Part shown: in pieces, positions 26,229 to 34,366 of the stretch
How positions within the stretch are numbered: the stretch's first letter is position 1
How the letters are laid out: the number at the start of each line of letters is the position of its first letter
From: Polyangium jinanense
Lineage (GTDB): Bacteria; Myxococcota; Polyangia; Polyangiales; Polyangiaceae
Direction: 5' to 3'
Assembly: GCF_028435365.1 (NCBI RefSeq)
Contig: NZ_JAGTJJ010000073.1
Span: 1-50,291, forward strand
DNA length: 50,291 nt
Made by a program: the position numbers and the translations under genes
The notes under the pieces: generated by a model
Database searches by the model: none
Seen by the model: the letters and a program-made list of their open reading frames with translations, nothing else
What the model was told of the DNA's origin: nothing

Positions 26229-28328
26229 ATGAAGCACGCTCGCGACAAGGTCGGAATTCTCGTCGTGGACGATCGCAGGGACAGGCTCCTTGCGGTCGAG
26301 ACCATGCTCTCCGAGCTCGGGGAGCGGGTCGTCCTCGCGCAGAGCGGGCGGGACGCGCTTCGGTTCCTCCTGCAGGAGGACTTCGCGGTCATCCTGCTCG
26401 ACGTCGACATGCCGATCATGGACGGCTTCGAGACGGCGCGCCTCATCCGACAGCGCAAGCGCTCGCGGCAGACGCCGATCATCTTCCTCACCGCGTTCGG
26501 CGACGCGATCCAGGCGGAGCAGGGCTACGCGCTCGGCGCCGTCGACTACATGCTGGTGCCCGTCGATCCGGACATCCTGCGCGCGAAGGTCTCCGTCTTC
26601 GTCGAGCTCTACCGCAAGACGGAAGAGGCGAACCTCGCGGCGCAGGCGATCGCCAGGAAAGCCGGTCAGCTCGCGGCGCTGGCGCGAGCGTCGCTCTCGA
26701 TCAACGCAGCGCGATCGGTCGAGGCGATGCTCGACGCCATCGCCTCGGGCACATGCGCCGCGCTCGGGGCGAGGTCGTCGTTCGTCGCGCTCGTGAGCGG
26801 TTCGAAGCACGGCACCGCCGCGTGCTCGGCGGGCGGGCTCGCCGCGCCGCGGACGGTCCCGGCGGATCCCGCGAGCGACTGGATCTTAACGCGCGTCGCC
26901 ACCGCGGGGAGCGTGGTCACGCTCTCCGCGTCGGAGCGCGCGCAACGGGAGCCGGTGAACGCGGACGAACCCGGCCCGCTCATGGCCGTGCCGCTCGTCG
27001 GCGCGGACGGCACGTGCGTCGGGTGGATCGAGGTCACGAACGGCGAGGCCGACGGCTTCAGCGAGGACGACGAGTCGCTGCTCCTGCTCTCCGCGCAGCT
27101 CGCCTCGGTCGCGCTGCAGAACCTGCTCCACGCCGAGGAGCGCGAGGTGAGCCGGCTCAAGGACGAGTTCCTCGCGACGCTCTCGCACGAGCTCCGCACG
27201 CCGCTCACGGCCATCATCGGCTGGACACGGATCCTGCGCGAGACGCAGCCCGACGCGGCCAAGCTCGCGCGCGGGCTCGAAGTGATCGATCGCAACGCCG
27301 GCGCGCAGAACAAGCTCATCGAGGACCTGCTCGACGTCTCGCGCATCGTCACCGGCAAGATGAGCATGGAGCAACGGCAGGTGCGCCTCGGGTCGCTTGT
27401 CGAGGCTTCCGTCGACGCGCTCCGCCCCGCCGCGCAGGCCAAGGACATCACGCTCGTGGTGGTCTGCTCGGCGGGCAGGGATTCGGTCGAGGGTGATCCA
27501 GAGCGGCTGCGGCAGGTCGCGACGAACCTGCTCTCGAACGCCATCAAATTCACCCCGCGCGGCGGCCGCATCGAGGTGCGCTTGCGCCGCGTGGGCGACG
27601 AGCTCGAGCTCGCCGTCGCGGACAACGGCGAGGGCATCCGCCCCGATTTTCTGCCCTACGTCTTCGATCGGTTTCGCCAGGGCGACAGCTCCAGCCGCCG
27701 CATGCACGGCGGACTCGGCATTGGCCTCGCGGTCGTGCGGCACATCGTGGTCTCGCACGGCGGCACGGTCGCCGCGCACAGCGAAGGGCCGCGCCAGGGC
27801 TCGACGTTCACCGTGCGCCTGCCCTCGGCGTTCCTGCCCCGCGAGGGCGACGGCCCGACGCCTCCGCCCTACGGCAAAGCGCGCCTCCCGCTGCCCGATC
27901 TCAGCGGCCTGCGGGTTCTCGTTGTCGACGACGATCAGGACACGCGCGAGATCTTGCGCCAGGTCCTCGCCGCGCATCGCGCCGACGTCCGCATCGCGGC
28001 CACGGTGCGCGAGGCGATCGCCGAGCTCGACGCCGCGCGCCCGCACGTGCTCGTCAGTGACATCGCGATGCCGGGCGAGGATGGCTACGACTTCATCGAT
28101 TTCGTTCGACGCCGCGCGCCCGAGCGCGGGGGCGCGGTGCCTGCGCTGGCCCTCACGGCGCACGCGCGCGCGGAAGATCAGGCCCGCGCGCTCGCGGCGG
28201 GCTTCCAGCGCCACGCCGCCAAACCCATCGATCCTGCCGAGCTCGTCCGCGCCATTGCGGGGCTCGTGGGTGCGCCGTGCTCGCGCGTCGAACCTGCGGA
28301 GGCCGTGGCCCTCCGCGAGGTCCCCTGA
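26229..28328 (+). CDS. Hybrid histidine kinase, REC-GAF-HisKA-HATPase-REC
   Basis: A 699-residue soluble protein. The N-terminal receiver (residues 8-125) has Asp58 in LLDVDMPIMDG. A GAF-like domain (about 150-300) precedes HisKA with His320 in SHELRTPLT. HATPase has N-box LLSNAIKF and G-boxes DNGEGI and GGLGIGLA. The C-terminal receiver (about 555-680) has Asp611 in VSDIAMPGEDG. A receiver ahead of a kinase suggests it accepts phosphate from another kinase and relays it on. The neighbour 32 bases upstream, the giant HAMP kinase, is the obvious candidate. The ATG at 26229 is preceded by AGAGGGGAGAG. Confidence 0.9.
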   Translation: MKHARDKVGILVVDDRRDRLLAVETMLSELGERVVLAQSGRDALRFLLQEDFAVILLDVDMPIMDGFETARLIRQRKRSRQTPIIFLTAFGDAIQAEQGYALGAVDYMLVPVDPDILRAKVSVFVELYRKTEEANLAAQAIARKAGQLAALARASLSINAARSVEAMLDAIASGTCAALGARSSFVALVSGSKHGTAACSAGGLAAPRTVPADPASDWILTRVATAGSVVTLSASERAQREPVNADEPGPLMAVPLVGADGTCVGWIEVTNGEADGFSEDDESLLLLSAQLASVALQNLLHAEEREVSRLKDEFLATLSHELRTPLTAIIGWTRILRETQPDAAKLARGLEVIDRNAGAQNKLIEDLLDVSRIVTGKMSMEQRQVRLGSLVEASVDALRPAAQAKDITLVVVCSAGRDSVEGDPERLRQVATNLLSNAIKFTPRGGRIEVRLRRVGDELELAVADNGEGIRPDFLPYVFDRFRQGDSSSRRMHGGLGIGLAVVRHIVVSHGGTVAAHSEGPRQGSTFTVRLPSAFLPREGDGPTPPPYGKARLPLPDLSGLRVLVVDDDQDTREILRQVLAAHRADVRIAATVREAIAELDAARPHVLVSDIAMPGEDGYDFIDFVRRRAPERGGAVPALALTAHARAEDQARALAAGFQRHAAKPIDPAELVRAIAGLVGAPCSRVEPAEAVALREVP

Positions 28329-28349
28329 CGGCGATCCTGGACGATTGCA

Positions 28350-28790
28350 ATGGGGGGAGACCAGCACGATCGGGGCTCGAAACCGGACGGAGGCGTCAAG
28401 TTTTTCTCGGGGCCCATTCCGGTCGAGCTCGTGCGATTCATCCAGGAGCACGTCTCCTCCCTCGAGCAGCTCGAGGTGATCTGCCTCTTGCGTAACAGCG
28501 CGCCGCGGGAATGGCGCGCCGACGAGGTGAGCCGTGAGCTCGGATCGAGCTTGATGTCGATCGGCCGTCGCCTCGAGCACCTCGCGGACCAGCAGTTCAT
28601 CAAGGTCCGACACACCGAGCGCGGGCCCGTGTACCAACACGGCCCCGAATCCGAGGACATAGCCGCGCTGATTGACGCCGCGGCGAGGCTCTACAAGGAG
28701 CGACGGCTCGCCGTGATCGATCTCGTTTATGGGCGTCCCGAGAGCGACCTTCGCGCGTTCTCGGATGCGTTCATGCTGAAGAAGAAATGA
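28350..28790 (+). CDS. Small winged-helix-like protein
   Basis: 146 residues. The central part (about residues 35-95) reads as a winged helix: LEQLEVICLLRN, REWRADEVSRELGSSLMSIGRRLEHLADQQFIKVR and a short wing (GPVYQHGP). A C-terminal helix is rich in Arg/Lys (LIDAAARLYKERRLAVIDLVYG). It has no receiver domain, so it is not a classical response regulator. It lies between a hybrid kinase and two membrane genes and may be the cluster's regulator or an adaptor. The ATG at 28350 lacks a strong ribosome site; no better in-frame start is near. Confidence 0.65.
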   Translation: MGGDQHDRGSKPDGGVKFFSGPIPVELVRFIQEHVSSLEQLEVICLLRNSAPREWRADEVSRELGSSLMSIGRRLEHLADQQFIKVRHTERGPVYQHGPESEDIAALIDAAARLYKERRLAVIDLVYGRPESDLRAFSDAFMLKKK

Positions 28791-28799
28791 GGGGGGAGC

Positions 28800-29063
28800 A
28801 TGGTACCGGCCGTCGTGTACATCCTCTGCACGCTCACGAGCCTCGTCGCGATGACGCTGCTGTTGCGTGCGTATGCTGCGCGCAAGGTGCGCCTCTTGCT
28901 GTGGAGTGGCCTCTGCTTCGCCGGGCTCGCCTTGAACAACGTGCTTCTGTTCGCGGATCTGATCGTCATCCCTGAGCACGATCTCTCCACGGTCAGGCAA
29001 ATTCCCGCCCTGATGGGCGTCACGTTTCTCCTTTATGGTTTGGTGTACGATCTGCGCGAATGA
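28800..29063 (+). CDS. DUF5985-like small membrane protein (first of pair)
   Basis: 87 residues with three hydrophobic segments (about 4-24, 31-53, 67-83). The YAARKVRLLLWSGLCFAGLALNN core resembles the DUF5985 family, usually found near kinase or regulator genes in proteobacteria. A strong ribosome site (GAGGGGGGAGC) overlaps the previous stop region, nine bases away. It forms a tandem pair with the next gene, which shares the pattern of a basic loop followed by FALxLMAVNR / FAGLALNNV. Role unknown; it could be the membrane sensor part for the soluble kinases upstream. Confidence 0.7.
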   Translation: MVPAVVYILCTLTSLVAMTLLLRAYAARKVRLLLWSGLCFAGLALNNVLLFADLIVIPEHDLSTVRQIPALMGVTFLLYGLVYDLRE

Positions 29064-29090
29064 AGCGCCGGTGTGGTGAGACGTGAGGGT

Positions 29091-29387
29091 ATGAACGATC
29101 TGCTCAGCGGAGCTCTGATCCTCGGATTCGCGGTGATCGCGCTGTTCTTCCTGCGCTTCTGGCGCAGCACGCGGGATCGGCTCTTCGCGCTCTTCGCGCT
29201 CTCGTTCACGCTCATGGCCGTGAACCGGCTGATCCTCGCCATCGTGAAGCTGCCCGAGGACAATTATCCTTACGTGTATCTCGTCCGGCTCGTCGCGAAC
29301 GCCCTCATCATTTACGCGGTCGTCGACAAAAACCGCGCGGCCTCGAAGGGGTCGGACAGCGGAGCGACGCCGCTGCCGCGGTCTTGA
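29091..29387 (+). CDS. DUF5985-like small membrane protein (second of pair)
   Basis: 98 residues with three hydrophobic segments (about 5-22, 34-56, 67-84). FLRFWRSTRDRLFALFALSFTLMAVNR matches the layout of the previous gene. The ATG at 29091 is preferred because the hydrophobic segment follows closely; GTG at 29073 would add six residues. Gap to the previous gene is 27 bases. Its stop is followed 15 bases later by element copy D, whose type-2 arm would form the 3' end of this operon's mRNA. Confidence 0.7.
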   Translation: MNDLLSGALILGFAVIALFFLRFWRSTRDRLFALFALSFTLMAVNRLILAIVKLPEDNYPYVYLVRLVANALIIYAVVDKNRAASKGSDSGATPLPRS

Positions 29388-29402
29388 TGGCGAGCTGATG
29401 GG

Positions 29403-29753
29403 GAGGCGCTGCGCTGGGGCTTTGCCCCAGACCCCACCGGGGCTGTCCGCCCCTGGACCCGGACCAGCGCAAGCGCTGGACTCGGGGTCGATGAACTGCG
29501 CGATGCGCAGTTCATCGAACAGGCCAGGTCAAGACCAACGACGAGCCTGCCCATCAAGACCGCAGCGCTGACGATTCAACAGGCAACGTGCCCGTCGCCA
29601 GCGTGCAACGCACCTCCATGGTCTTGCCACCGGCCTGTTGGAAGAACTGCGCATCGCGCAGTTCTTCCACCCCGAGTCCAGGGCTTGCCCTGGTTCGGGT
29701 CGAGGGGCGAACAGCCCCCGCGGGGCCCGGGGCAGCGCCCCGGCGCAGCGGTT
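29403..29753 (-). repeat. Interspersed hairpin element, copy D (complete, inverted)
   Basis: Complete copy of 351 bp in the opposite orientation to B, C and E. The type-2 long hairpin is 29488-29518 (TCGATGAACTGCGC, loop GAT) and the type-1 long hairpin 29639-29669 (TGGAAGAACTGCGC, loop ATC); both are perfect. The centre shares GATTCAACAGGCAAC and CACCTCCATGGTCTTGCC with copy C read in reverse. The type-2 end is 15 bases after the stop of the last gene in the kinase operon; the type-1 end is 72 bases from the convergent VWA gene stop. Confidence 0.9.
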
Positions 29754-29825
29754 TGCATTCATGACGCACGCAGGGCAAGACACCCTTGCGAGGACTTCGT
29801 CGAAGGCTCCCATGTCGGCACCCTG

Positions 29826-31028
29826 TCAGCGCGCGCGACGGCGCTCCAGGATTGCGCGTTCGCCCCAGGGGCACGCAAAATTCTGCGGCTTCGTGAGGAT
29901 CCAGAGCGTGGGGATGGGCGGCGGCTCCTCGGGGAACGGGCCTTCGCCGTCGGTGAAATACACGATTCCGTCGGGCGTGTGTGTGCGCCAAAAACTCTCG
30001 GCGAAAACCTTTCGGAGATCCGTACCGCCGCGACCCTGCACGTCGGTGAGCACGCCGGTGAACGGGTAGACGCGCTGGATCTCGCAATCGCATTCGACCA
30101 CCGTGATCCGGGCCTCCTCGGCGAGCAGCGCGAGCTGTTTTCCGATCTCGGCGAGCTCGGCGTCCGTCATGCTCATCGACGTATCGATCGTCACGAGTAC
30201 GCGCGGCCGCGCCATGGCCCGCGGCGACCACGCGCGCCCCGGGACCTCGCCGATTCGCGTGGGAAAACGCCGGCTCGGCCGCGCGAATGTGCCCACGGGC
30301 GTGCGCCTTCGCGACGTGAACATGCGCAGTGCCGTTTTCCAGTCGACGTAACATTCGGGCGGCCCGAGCACGCCGTCGAGCTCCGCGAGCAGCCGCCCCG
30401 GCTCCTTTCCCGCGAGCAGCCTGCGCTCGGGCGGCCCCTCCGGCCCCACGTCTCCCGCGGTGTCCATCGCCCGCGCCACGAGCATCCGGGCTTGTTCCAC
30501 CGAGCCGGGCGCGCCTGCCGCGCGCCGGAGCAGCTTGTGCTCGTCGACCGTCTCGCCGCCCGGCGCGTGCTTGGCCGTGAATTTACCAGCCCGCGCCGCT
30601 TCGAGCAGTTTTTCGTAGCGCTCCAGGCTGCTCTGGCCCGCACGAATGCCGAACGACGTGTATTTTTGCCACGTGATCGGGTCGGGCAACGGCTCCTCGA
30701 TGAACTCGTTCGCGCTCATTTCGAGCGCGAGATCGAGGAGCTCCGGCTCGGCGGGATCCGCGAATTTGGGGTGCGAGAGGTGCCCGAGGACCACGTGATG
30801 CACCTCGTGCAGGAGCACCCCGCGCAGCCATTGCGGCTCGCGCAGGAACGAGTCCACGTTCACGTGCAGGAAAAACCGACCTTCGTGGAGCGAGACGGCC
30901 ATCCGCTTCACCGACGGATCGGCGACGGGCACCATTTTCGCGAGGACGGCCGCGTAATATGGGTATCGCCGCGCGAAATCGCTCGTCCGTACGAAATCGT
31001 CGAGGAAGGCGCGGACGGGATCGACCAT
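29826..31028 (-). CDS. VWA-like / DUF2201 metallopeptidase-like protein
   Basis: About 400 residues from the ATG at 31028. An N-terminal metallopeptidase-like domain has HEVHH at residues 74-78 (LLHEVHHVVLGHL). The C-terminal VWA-like domain starts VLVTIDTSMSM, a MIDAS-type DxSxS, and has a late VYFTDGEGPFP. The pairing matches DUF2201 proteins (PF13203/PF09967), which work beside MoxR-type AAA ATPases such as the one encoded just upstream. The start is uncertain: no ribosome site precedes 31028. A TTG at 31091 overlapping the upstream stop (TTGA), or an ATG at 31127 inside the upstream gene, would add 21 or 33 residues. Confidence 0.8.
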   Translation of the reverse strand: MVDPVRAFLDDFVRTSDFARRYPYYAAVLAKMVPVADPSVKRMAVSLHEGRFFLHVNVDSFLREPQWLRGVLLHEVHHVVLGHLSHPKFADPAEPELLDLALEMSANEFIEEPLPDPITWQKYTSFGIRAGQSSLERYEKLLEAARAGKFTAKHAPGGETVDEHKLLRRAAGAPGSVEQARMLVARAMDTAGDVGPEGPPERRLLAGKEPGRLLAELDGVLGPPECYVDWKTALRMFTSRRRTPVGTFARPSRRFPTRIGEVPGRAWSPRAMARPRVLVTIDTSMSMTDAELAEIGKQLALLAEEARITVVECDCEIQRVYPFTGVLTDVQGRGGTDLRKVFAESFWRTHTPDGIVYFTDGEGPFPEEPPPIPTLWILTKPQNFACPWGERAILERRRAR

Positions 31029-31087
31029 GACGGGGGGTTTGGGGGCGGAGCTCGGCTCGTCCGAGCGTAGCCACCATCGTTTGAACG

Positions 31088-32446
31088 TCAACCGGGGCGG
31101 ATGGGGGTGATGCCGAGGCGTTTGCACGTCGCCACGAGATCGAGCGCCCAGCGCTCGGGCAGCTCTGCGAGCAGCACGCCGAGGCTCGCGCGGACGACGT
31201 TGCTGCGCTTGACCTCCGCGAGCTTGGTTTGTCGTTCGAGGTGCGACGAGAGCGCCGTCACGGAGAGCCCCACGCGGTGCTGCTTCAAAGGATCGGCAGC
31301 CCAGCCCTGGAGCTTGCGTTGCGCGGGGCTATTCGCGTAACGCTCGCAGAGCTCCTCGGGGCGCACGTCGATGAGCGAGGTCGCCGTGGGGTTTCGCCCG
31401 AGCGCCTCCACGAGTTTGTCCCGCTGATCGCCGGGCAGATCCGCGAGCAGCGCCTCGAACGAGGCGAGCGTGATTTGACGCTCGCCGGCGAGCACGCCGG
31501 CTTCGGGCCCTTCGAGCAGGCGCACGAGGCGCGTCGTGATCTCGTCGAGCCGATCGGTTTGTCCGGCCTCCGCAAAACCCCGCACGGCGCGCGAGAGATC
31601 GGCGCGGCGATCGTAGTCGGCGAGCAGCGCGCGCACGTCGAAGGGCAGGCGGCTCGACCACACGCCGCGGCTCGAAACGACGAGCTCGAGCCACGACGTC
31701 GGCAAATACCCCGAGAGCGCGTCGCGCAGGAGGCCCACGTTCTCGATTTCCTCGGGGCGCAGCGTCTTGAGCAGGTGCGAGACGTACGTCCAGGTCCGCG
31801 GCGGCACGTCGTCGAGCACGCGCTCGTGCGCCTGCGCGATCGCGATGACGCCGGGGTGCACGTCGTTCACCTGCGCCCACGCGAGCCAGCTCGGGCGATC
31901 GGCGCGCACGGGCAGGCTCAGAAAGCGGGCCCGGAGCGCCTTGTCGAGCGGCGTCACGTGATAGCCTTCGCTTTCGGGGTTGACGGCGGCGAAGCAGGCC
32001 CAGCCCGGAGGCAGCTCGTATCCGTGCAGGCGCCGCGCGCTGAGGAGCTGCAGCGCCGGCTGCTGGATGTAACGCTCGGCGCGGTTCAGCTCCTCGAGCA
32101 TCAGGATGCCTGCGCCGTCTTGCGGCAGGATGTCGGGCACGGCGTAACGCGTGCGGCCGTCCTGAATGACGGGCAGGCCCACGAGGTCCGGCGGCTCGAG
32201 CAGTGACAGGTCGAGCACCACGTGGGCGATACCGAGGCGATCGGCGAGCTTCTTGACGATGTCGCTCTTGCCGATGCCGGTCGGCCCTTCGAGCAGCACG
32301 GGGCGGCGCGCTCGATAGGCGAGCTCGAGCACGGCTTCGAGCCGGGGGCCGACGGGGATGTGCGCGGTGCGGCTTTCGAGGACGGGAGTGGGAGAAGGCT
32401 TGGCCACGGGATGCTTTCGGCTAGCACGTGCGCGGGCCGCCGCCAC
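31088..32446 (-). CDS. MoxR-family AAA+ ATPase
   Basis: A 452-residue cytoplasmic ATPase. Walker A GPTGIGKS is at residues 54-61 and Walker B ILMLEELNRAE at about 114-124. Sensor-1 region CFAAVNPES and DKALRARFLSL follow, as in AAA_5/MoxR proteins. MoxR ATPases act as chaperones for VWA-domain partners; the next gene downstream encodes exactly such a partner, about 60 bases on or overlapping depending on its start. The start is GTG at 32446; a GTG 39 bases further in is an alternative. Divergent from the carotenoid oxygenase gene (122-bp gap). Confidence 0.85.
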   Translation of the reverse strand: MAAARARASRKHPVAKPSPTPVLESRTAHIPVGPRLEAVLELAYRARRPVLLEGPTGIGKSDIVKKLADRLGIAHVVLDLSLLEPPDLVGLPVIQDGRTRYAVPDILPQDGAGILMLEELNRAERYIQQPALQLLSARRLHGYELPPGWACFAAVNPESEGYHVTPLDKALRARFLSLPVRADRPSWLAWAQVNDVHPGVIAIAQAHERVLDDVPPRTWTYVSHLLKTLRPEEIENVGLLRDALSGYLPTSWLELVVSSRGVWSSRLPFDVRALLADYDRRADLSRAVRGFAEAGQTDRLDEITTRLVRLLEGPEAGVLAGERQITLASFEALLADLPGDQRDKLVEALGRNPTATSLIDVRPEELCERYANSPAQRKLQGWAADPLKQHRVGLSVTALSSHLERQTKLAEVKRSNVVRASLGVLLAELPERWALDLVATCKRLGITPIRPG

Positions 32447-32568
32447 GTCCCTTGCGAGAGCTCGTTTCCCTGGGACATCGGCCCTTGCGCACCGAAACGT
32501 GGTTCCTTATCCTCCCGGGCTCGCGCACGGGGGGCGCGCGAGCCGCCCCGTCCACGCCGGAGAGAGCC

Positions 32569-33999
32569 ATGACGATGTCCATGACTTCGAGCGCCGAGAG
32601 CCCCGCGCCGCCTTATCTTTCGGGCAACTATGCGCCCATCGATCGCGAGATCACGACGCACGATCTGCCCGTGATCGGCGAGATTCCGAAAGACCTCGCG
32701 GGCGTGTTCGTGCGCAACGGCTCGAACCCGCGATTCCGGCAGAAGGGGCGTTATCACTGGTTCGACGGCGACGGCATGATCCACGCGCTCCAGTTCGAGG
32801 ATGGGCGCGCGAGGTATGCGAACCGCTGGGTGCGCACATGGGCGTTCCTCGAAGAAGAGAAGGCGGGCGCGTCGCTCTGGACGGGCGTCACCGAGCGGCC
32901 CGATTTCACGAATCCACGCGGGCCCTTCAAGGACACCTCGAACACCGACCTCGTGTTTCACGGGGGCCGGCTGTATTCGCTCTGGTGGCTTGGAGGCGCG
33001 GCCTATGTCGTGAATCCGCTTTCGCTCGAGACCTGCGGCACCGAGACGTGGGGCGACAGGATGCCGACGATCTCGGCGCACCCGAAGGTCGACGCGGTCA
33101 CGGGCGAGATGATGCTGTTCGATTACAAGCCGTACCCGCCGTACCTCACGTACGCCGTCGTCTCGCCCTCGGGCGCGCTCGTGCACAGGACTGAGATCGA
33201 TCTGCCCGGCCCGCGCCTCCAGCACGATCTCGCGATCACCGAGCGTTTCACCCTCTTCTTCGACATGTCGATGCAATGGGACCCGGCGCTCCTCGCCGTC
33301 GGCAAGACGAAGGTCAAATATTTTCGTGACAAACCGGCGCGGATCGGCTTGCTCCCGCGCCATGCGCCGGGGTCGCAGATTCGCTGGTTCGAGACCGAGC
33401 CGTTTTACATGTACCACACCATCAATGCATGGGAGGAGGGAGATCGGATCGTGCTCGTCGGGTGCAAGATCGACGCGCCCGTCGTCGGGGATCCGCAAAA
33501 TCCCGCGCGCGAGGTGCCGACGATCGGGTTCTTGCGGCTCGAGCCGAACCTGTATCGATGGGAGCTCGATACGAAGACGGGGGGCGTGAAGGAGTCGCGC
33601 CTCGACGACGTGCTCACCGAGTTCCCGCGGATGGATAACCGCGCGCTCGGCCGGAAGACGCGATATAGCTACAACCCGCGGCTCCACGCGTCTTCGCCGA
33701 CGCTGCTCTTCGACGGCGTGGTCAAGTACGATTACGAGGCGGGGACGAGCGCCGCGCATTCGTATCCGGCGGGCCGCTTCGGCAGCGAGGTCGTGTTCGC
33801 GCCGCGCGTGGGCTCGGTCGGCGAGGACGACGGTTATCTCGTGACGTTCGTCGTCGACGAGGCGAGTGGCGAGAGCGAGGCGTATGTACTCGACGCGAAG
33901 GACGTCACGAGGGCGCCTCTCGCGCGGGTAAAACTCCCGCAACGCGTACCGACCGGGTATCACGCGTGGTGGGTGCCCGGATCGGAGATTCGAGCGTAA
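32569..33999 (+). CDS. Carotenoid cleavage oxygenase
   Basis: A 476-residue soluble enzyme of the carotenoid oxygenase (RPE65/CCD) family. The four iron-binding histidines are visible in their usual contexts: His171 (SAHPKVD), His219 (LQHDLAIT), His283 (YMYHTIN) and His465 (GYHAWWVPG). The start motif FVRNGSNPRF ... YHWFDGDGM is typical. It cleaves a conjugated double bond of carotenoids, apocarotenoids or phenylpropenes with O2; the substrate cannot be told. Neighbours show no carotenoid genes. The ATG at 32569 has GGAGAGAG upstream. Its TAA is immediately followed by element copy E. Confidence 0.92.
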   Translation: MTMSMTSSAESPAPPYLSGNYAPIDREITTHDLPVIGEIPKDLAGVFVRNGSNPRFRQKGRYHWFDGDGMIHALQFEDGRARYANRWVRTWAFLEEEKAGASLWTGVTERPDFTNPRGPFKDTSNTDLVFHGGRLYSLWWLGGAAYVVNPLSLETCGTETWGDRMPTISAHPKVDAVTGEMMLFDYKPYPPYLTYAVVSPSGALVHRTEIDLPGPRLQHDLAITERFTLFFDMSMQWDPALLAVGKTKVKYFRDKPARIGLLPRHAPGSQIRWFETEPFYMYHTINAWEEGDRIVLVGCKIDAPVVGDPQNPAREVPTIGFLRLEPNLYRWELDTKTGGVKESRLDDVLTEFPRMDNRALGRKTRYSYNPRLHASSPTLLFDGVVKYDYEAGTSAAHSYPAGRFGSEVVFAPRVGSVGEDDGYLVTFVVDEASGESEAYVLDAKDVTRAPLARVKLPQRVPTGYHAWWVPGSEIRA

Positions 34000-34354
34000 C
34001 GCCGCGGGGCTTTGCCCCGCACCCCAGCAGGGGGCTGTCCGCCCCCTGCACCCCGGACCAGGCACGGCCTGGACCGAGGGCCGAGAAACCGCGCGATGCG
34101 CGGTTTCTCGGACAGGTCCGGGGCAAGGCCACGGACCACGTTGCCAACCAAGACGGCAGCGCTGCCCCAGCCTCCAGCAGACACGTCGGCGCTGCGGTTT
34201 TGACTGGCAAGGTCGTCGCCAGTCTTGACCCGGCCCGTTCGATGAACTGCGCGGAGCGCAGTTCATCGACCACGAGTCCAGCGCTTGCGCTGGTCCGGGT
34301 GCAGGGGCGGATAGCCCCTGCTCGGGTCCGGGGTGAAACCCCGGCGCTACGCTG
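34000..34354 (+). repeat. Interspersed hairpin element, copy E (complete, divergent)
   Basis: Complete copy of 355 bp filling the gap between two convergent genes, starting at the base after one stop codon and ending 12 bases from the other. The type-1 long hairpin is 34081-34111 (CCGAGAAACCGCGC, loop GAT). It differs from copies B-D at several stem positions, all compensated on the other strand. The type-2 hairpin is 34239-34269 (TCGATGAACTGCGC, loop GGA). Shorter hairpins are also re-paired with changed bases, such as GCGGGGC-TTT-GCCCCGC, CAGGGGGC/GCCCCCTG and CCAGGC-ACG-GCCTGG. This looks like an older or separate subfamily. Confidence 0.88.
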
Positions 34355-34366
34355 TCGAGCACCACC

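Noticed and set aside
29576..29758. Small open frames inside the interspersed element
   Set aside because: They are not conserved in frame among copies and are explained by GC-rich palindromes lacking stops.
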